Assembly (NCBI GenBank): GCA_903904805.1
Contig: CAIVDX010000714.1
Span: 1-15,013 of the forward strand
Length of the DNA: 15,013 bases
Direction of reading: 5' to 3'
Source: an uncultured Rhodospirillales bacterium
GTDB taxonomy: Bacteria > Pseudomonadota > Alphaproteobacteria > Acetobacterales > Acetobacteraceae
Program-made: the position numbers and the translations under genes
The notes under the pieces: generated by a model
Told to the model about the DNA's origin: nothing
Seen by the model: only the letters and a program-made list of their open reading frames with translations
Database searches by the model: none
In this document: in pieces, positions 13,431 to 15,013 of the stretch
How positions within the stretch are numbered: position 1 is the first letter of the stretch
How the letters are laid out: every line of letters begins with the position of its first letter

Positions 13431-14672
13431 TCAGCTGCCGGTGATGTAGTGCGACAGCACCGCCAGGCCGCGCGCGGGCAGGCCGAGGCGGCCGACATCG
13501 GCACCGGCGAGCAGCGGCAGTTCGGCCGGCGGCACGCCCTGACCGGAGACCCTGATGCGGCCAAGCTGGGTGCCGGCGCGCACCGGGGCGGGCACCGGGC
13601 TGTCATACTGGACCTCGATCTTCGCACGGTCGCGCCAGCCGCGCGGCAGGGTGAGCACCAGGTCGCGCCCGGCGAGCAGCGGCACCTTCGGGGCGTCGCC
13701 AAGCCAGACGGTGGCGTCGTCCACCTTGTCGCCGCGGGCGAAGATGTTGGCGTTCTCGAATTCGCGGAAGGCCCATTCGAGCAGGCGCTCGCCCTCCTCG
13801 CCGCGCTGGTGATTGGTGGCAAGGCCGTTGACCACCACGATCACCCGGCGGCCACCGCGCTGGGCGGAGGCGACGAGGCCGTAGCCGCCGGCCTCGGTGT
13901 GGCCGGTCTTGAGGCCGTCAGCGATGCCCTTCTGCACCAGGGCGTTGCGGTTCATCTGCTCGATACCATTGTATTTGAAGGTTTTTTCGGCGTCGTAGCG
14001 GTAATATTCGGGGAAGTCGGCGATGATGCGCCGCGCCACGGTGGAGATGTCGCGCACCGACATGCGGTGATCGGGATCGGGCCAGCCGGTGGCATTGCGG
14101 AAATGGCTCTGGGTGAGGCCAAGCTCGCCGGCCTTCTGGTTCATCAGGTCGGCAAACTGTTCCTCCGAGCCGGCGATCGCCTCGGCGAGCACGATGCAGG
14201 CATCGTTGCCGGACTGGATGATCATGCCGCGGATGAGATCTTCCACCGAGACCGAGGTGCCGACCTGCACGAACATCTTCGAGCCGCCCATTTTCCAGGC
14301 CTTCTCGCTGACCGGCAACTGCTGGTCGAGCTTGAGGCGGCCGGCGCGGAGCATGCCGTAGACGATGTAGGCGGTCATCAGCTTGGTCATCGACGAGGGC
14401 GGGATCGACAGGTCGGCATCCTTGTCGAGCAGGGTGGCGCCGGAATTGAAATCAATGATGACGGCCCATTTGGCGAGCACGTCGATCGGGCCGACGGGGG
14501 TCTGGGCGGGGGTGCCGGTGGGGGCCTCTTGCTTGGCGGCGCGGGCGCTCGGGCGGGCGGGCGGCTTGGTGGCGCGCTTGGGCTCCGCAGCGGCGGCCAG
14601 CATGGGCGCGCAGGTGCCGGCGAGCAGCAGGGCGCGGCGGGCCAGCCCGATTGGGACGATCTTAGGGGTCAT
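13431..14672 (-). CDS. Serine-type D-alanyl-D-alanine carboxypeptidase (PBP5/6 family)
   Basis: This is a 413-residue penicillin-binding protein that trims the terminal D-Ala from peptidoglycan pentapeptides in the periplasm. The N-terminus 'ARRALLLAGT' ending in 'LAAAAE' is a signal peptide. A Lys/Pro/Ala-rich linker (about 31-60) follows. The three active-site motifs are present: SMTK (94-97, nucleophile Ser94), SGN (154-156) and KTG (255-257). Residues about 300-395 form the C-terminal beta-rich PBP5-type domain. The extreme C-terminus (GLAVLSHYITGS) is short and lacks a clear long amphipathic anchor helix. The ATG at 14672 is preferred over the GTG just before it because GGAG (14683-14680) lies seven bases upstream, inside the end of the SPOR gene. 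dacA/dacC/dacF-type names cannot be told apart. Confidence 0.93.
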   Translation of the reverse strand: MTPKIVPIGLARRALLLAGTCAPMLAAAAEPKRATKPPARPSARAAKQEAPTGTPAQTPVGPIDVLAKWAVIIDFNSGATLLDKDADLSIPPSSMTKLMTAYIVYGMLRAGRLKLDQQLPVSEKAWKMGGSKMFVQVGTSVSVEDLIRGMIIQSGNDACIVLAEAIAGSEEQFADLMNQKAGELGLTQSHFRNATGWPDPDHRMSVRDISTVARRIIADFPEYYRYDAEKTFKYNGIEQMNRNALVQKGIADGLKTGHTEAGGYGLVASAQRGGRRVIVVVNGLATNHQRGEEGERLLEWAFREFENANIFARGDKVDDATVWLGDAPKVPLLAGRDLVLTLPRGWRDRAKIEVQYDSPVPAPVRAGTQLGRIRVSGQGVPPAELPLLAGADVGRLGLPARGLAVLSHYITGS

Positions 14673-14676
14673 CACG

Positions 14677-15013
14677 CTACTCCATCACCACGATCCGGGC
14701 ATCGGGTACACCCGCGGCGAGGGCGCGGTCCAGGGCCGCATCGGCTGCCGCCACCGAGCCGAATGGCCCGGCGATCACATGATAGCTGGTCTGTCGGCCG
14801 ATCCGAACGCGCTCGGTGTGCACCGGCAGGCCGCGCAGCCGGGCCTGGCGGGTGGCGGCGAATTCCGCACCGGTGAAGCTGCCGCCATCGAGATAGAGTC
14901 GGCCCGGATGGGCGGGCACGCGGCTGATATCCTCCGGCAGCCGTGCCGGCAGGCTCGGCGCGGCGGTGACATCCACGGCGGCGACGGCGGGGCCGGCGGC
15001 GGCATGGCGGCCG
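14677..15013 (-). CDS. SPOR-domain protein, C-terminal part (RlpA-like; 5' end outside window)
   Basis: These are the last 111 residues of a protein whose frame stays open to the end of the window. The C-terminal stretch 'LYLDGGSFTGAEFAATRQAR' through 'YHVIAGPFGSVAAADAALDR' and 'GVPDARIVVME' is a SPOR domain. Such domains are about 75 residues long and bind glycan strands stripped of stem peptides at the division septum. The part before it is Ala/Pro/Val-rich linker. In alphaproteobacteria the gene upstream of this carboxypeptidase is usually an RlpA-type septal lytic transglycosylase with a double-psi barrel; that catalytic part is not in the window, so the RlpA call is inference. The stop lies four bases before the carboxypeptidase ATG. 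Both products act on peptidoglycan in the periplasm. Confidence 0.8.
   Translation of the reverse strand, partial: GRHAAAGPAVAAVDVTAAPSLPARLPEDISRVPAHPGRLYLDGGSFTGAEFAATRQARLRGLPVHTERVRIGRQTSYHVIAGPFGSVAAADAALDRALAAGVPDARIVVME

Noticed and set aside
12894..14876. A 660-codon + strand open frame across tmk, the carboxypeptidase and the SPOR gene
   Set aside because: It lies opposite three well-supported genes, crosses their boundaries and has shadow-like composition (His/Gly/Ala/Asp-rich).

Overview
The window is a GC-rich stretch densely packed with genes. It most likely comes from an alphaproteobacterium, and Acetobacteraceae/Rhodospirillales is my best guess. The reasons are the GC-biased codon use, with long antisense shadow frames opposite several genes; the block SPOR protein - D,D-carboxypeptidase - tmk - holB - metG - tatD - MBL hydrolase, an order I know from alphaproteobacteria; a methionyl-tRNA synthetase without zinc-knuckle cysteines; and an intracellular PHB depolymerase. 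The taxonomic call is inference. I see no tRNA, rRNA, CRISPR array, insertion sequence or integrase.

Left part, + strand (1-3938): the 3' end of an intracellular polyhydroxybutyrate depolymerase; a small membrane protein; two tandem paralogous NMT1/THI5-like substrate-binding proteins with twin-arginine-type export signals (about 68% identical by a hand count); and a flavin monooxygenase resembling 6-hydroxynicotinate 3-monooxygenase (NicC). The two binding proteins and the monooxygenase look like one unit for capturing and hydroxylating a small aromatic or N-heterocyclic acid, but no permease or ATPase gene lies here. A nested inverted repeat covers the ribosome-binding site of the first binding protein.

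Middle part, - strand (4040-8477): three genes joined by ATGA overlaps. In order of transcription they are a 905-residue protein with a proline-rich N-terminus and two fused GT-B glycosyltransferase domains, a 392-residue glycosyltransferase, and a 182-residue protein carrying a 'GWAYD' module. They probably build a surface polysaccharide or glycan. The 5' part of the first gene holds 15-bp repeats with 7-base C tracts on the coding strand, which could be a slippage site.

Right part, - strand (8619-15013): a tight housekeeping operon. It runs from a SPOR-domain (RlpA-like) C-terminus through D-alanyl-D-alanine carboxypeptidase, thymidylate kinase, DNA polymerase III delta', methionyl-tRNA synthetase and TatD nuclease to a PhnP-like MBL-fold hydrolase. 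All junctions overlap, abut or are only a few bases apart. The 141-bp gap at 8478-8618 separates it from the glycosyltransferase genes. The convergent gap at 3939-4039 separates the + and - strand halves and holds an unusually AT-rich pocket. No gene-free stretch exceeds 300 bases.
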